In this document: piece by piece, positions 6,397 to 6,582 of the stretch
Position numbering within the stretch: the stretch's first letter is position 1
How the letters are laid out: each line of letters opens with the position of its first letter
Assembly (NCBI GenBank): GCA_947258905.1
Contig: CAMYKF010000067.1
Span: 1-6,582 of the forward strand
Length of the DNA stretch: 6,582 nt
Direction: 5' to 3'
Source of the DNA: an uncultured Pirellulaceae bacterium
Lineage (GTDB): Bacteria; Planctomycetota; Planctomycetia; Pirellulales; Pirellulaceae
Program-made: the position numbers and the translations under genes
The notes under the pieces: model-generated
Database searches by the model: none
The model's input: only the letters and a program-made list of their open reading frames with translations
Told to the model about the DNA's origin: nothing

Positions 6397-6582
6397 AGAC
6401 AGGAAGCTTGAATTTTGTGAGAACACCGCACGTTCAATTGACGACCATGAATTCCATTGGTTCATACAACTCGCGATTATTTGTCGGCTTGTACTTAACA
6501 TAGCCCGATGCGCCATGGCGCTTCGGCAATTGATGTTGCTACAATACTCGAGGTAGATTCAAAACGGCAGGCGAGTCCCGGC

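Noticed and set aside
5787..6503. Plus-strand open frame of 238 codons opposite the uncharacterised gene
   Set aside because: Its composition looks like an antisense frame. The minus-strand reading has ordered Trp-rich conserved-looking segments, a normal start, and a following gene with a ribosome binding site.
6510..6521. Perfect 12-base palindrome GCGCCATGGCGC as an operator
   Set aside because: One or two perfect 12-base palindromes are expected by chance in a window of this size, and it has no second copy or promoter next to it.
6508..6582. Plus-strand frame from an ATG at 6508, open to the window edge, as the start of a divergent gene
   Set aside because: Only 25 codons are visible, there is no ribosome binding site or recognisable motif, and a TACAAT at 6540 inside it would fit a promoter better than coding sequence.

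Overview
The window looks like an ordinary chromosomal stretch from a planctomycete, most likely of the Rhodopirellula/Blastopirellula (Pirellulales) type. Four things point there: moderate to high GC; a flotillin-like FloA next to a small basic protein of planctomycete type; two uncharacterised proteins that I recognise only loosely as planctomycete families; and almost no Shine-Dalgarno sequences in front of otherwise convincing genes. The taxonomic call is an inference from protein character, because no rRNA or marker gene is present.

All six supported genes lie on the minus strand, so transcription reads from high to low coordinates. In that order they are: an uncharacterised protein with a probable DNA-binding-like N-terminal domain (6323-5493); a Gfo/Idh/MocA NAD(P)-dependent oxidoreductase (5476-4280), starting 16 bases after it behind a clear ribosome binding site; FloA, a membrane-anchored SPFH scaffold protein (4148-3102); a small basic uncharacterised protein 27 bases behind floA (3074-2538); a beta-hydroxyacid dehydrogenase of the 3-hydroxyisobutyrate/tartronate-semialdehyde reductase family (2399-1479); and a SufS-type cysteine desulfurase (1433-183), 45 bases further on. 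Spacing suggests three pairs: 6323-4280, 4148-2538 and 2399-183. They do not form an obvious single pathway.

The non-coding parts hold most of the unexplained structure. Between the small basic protein and the dehydrogenase is a pair of inverted hairpin repeats with a compensated base-pair change (2445-2515). Downstream of sufS is a cluster of three short inverted repeats, two of them sharing a GGGAGGGT core (13-78). The leader of the first gene (6331-6396) contains two overlapping complementary segments that could form a pseudoknot or two alternative helices just before the start codon. The remaining upstream stretch to 6582 shows no supported gene.

I see no mobile element, CRISPR array, tRNA, rRNA or phage gene, and no clear new multi-gene system. 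The best leads are the repeats, the leader structure, and the two uncharacterised proteins.
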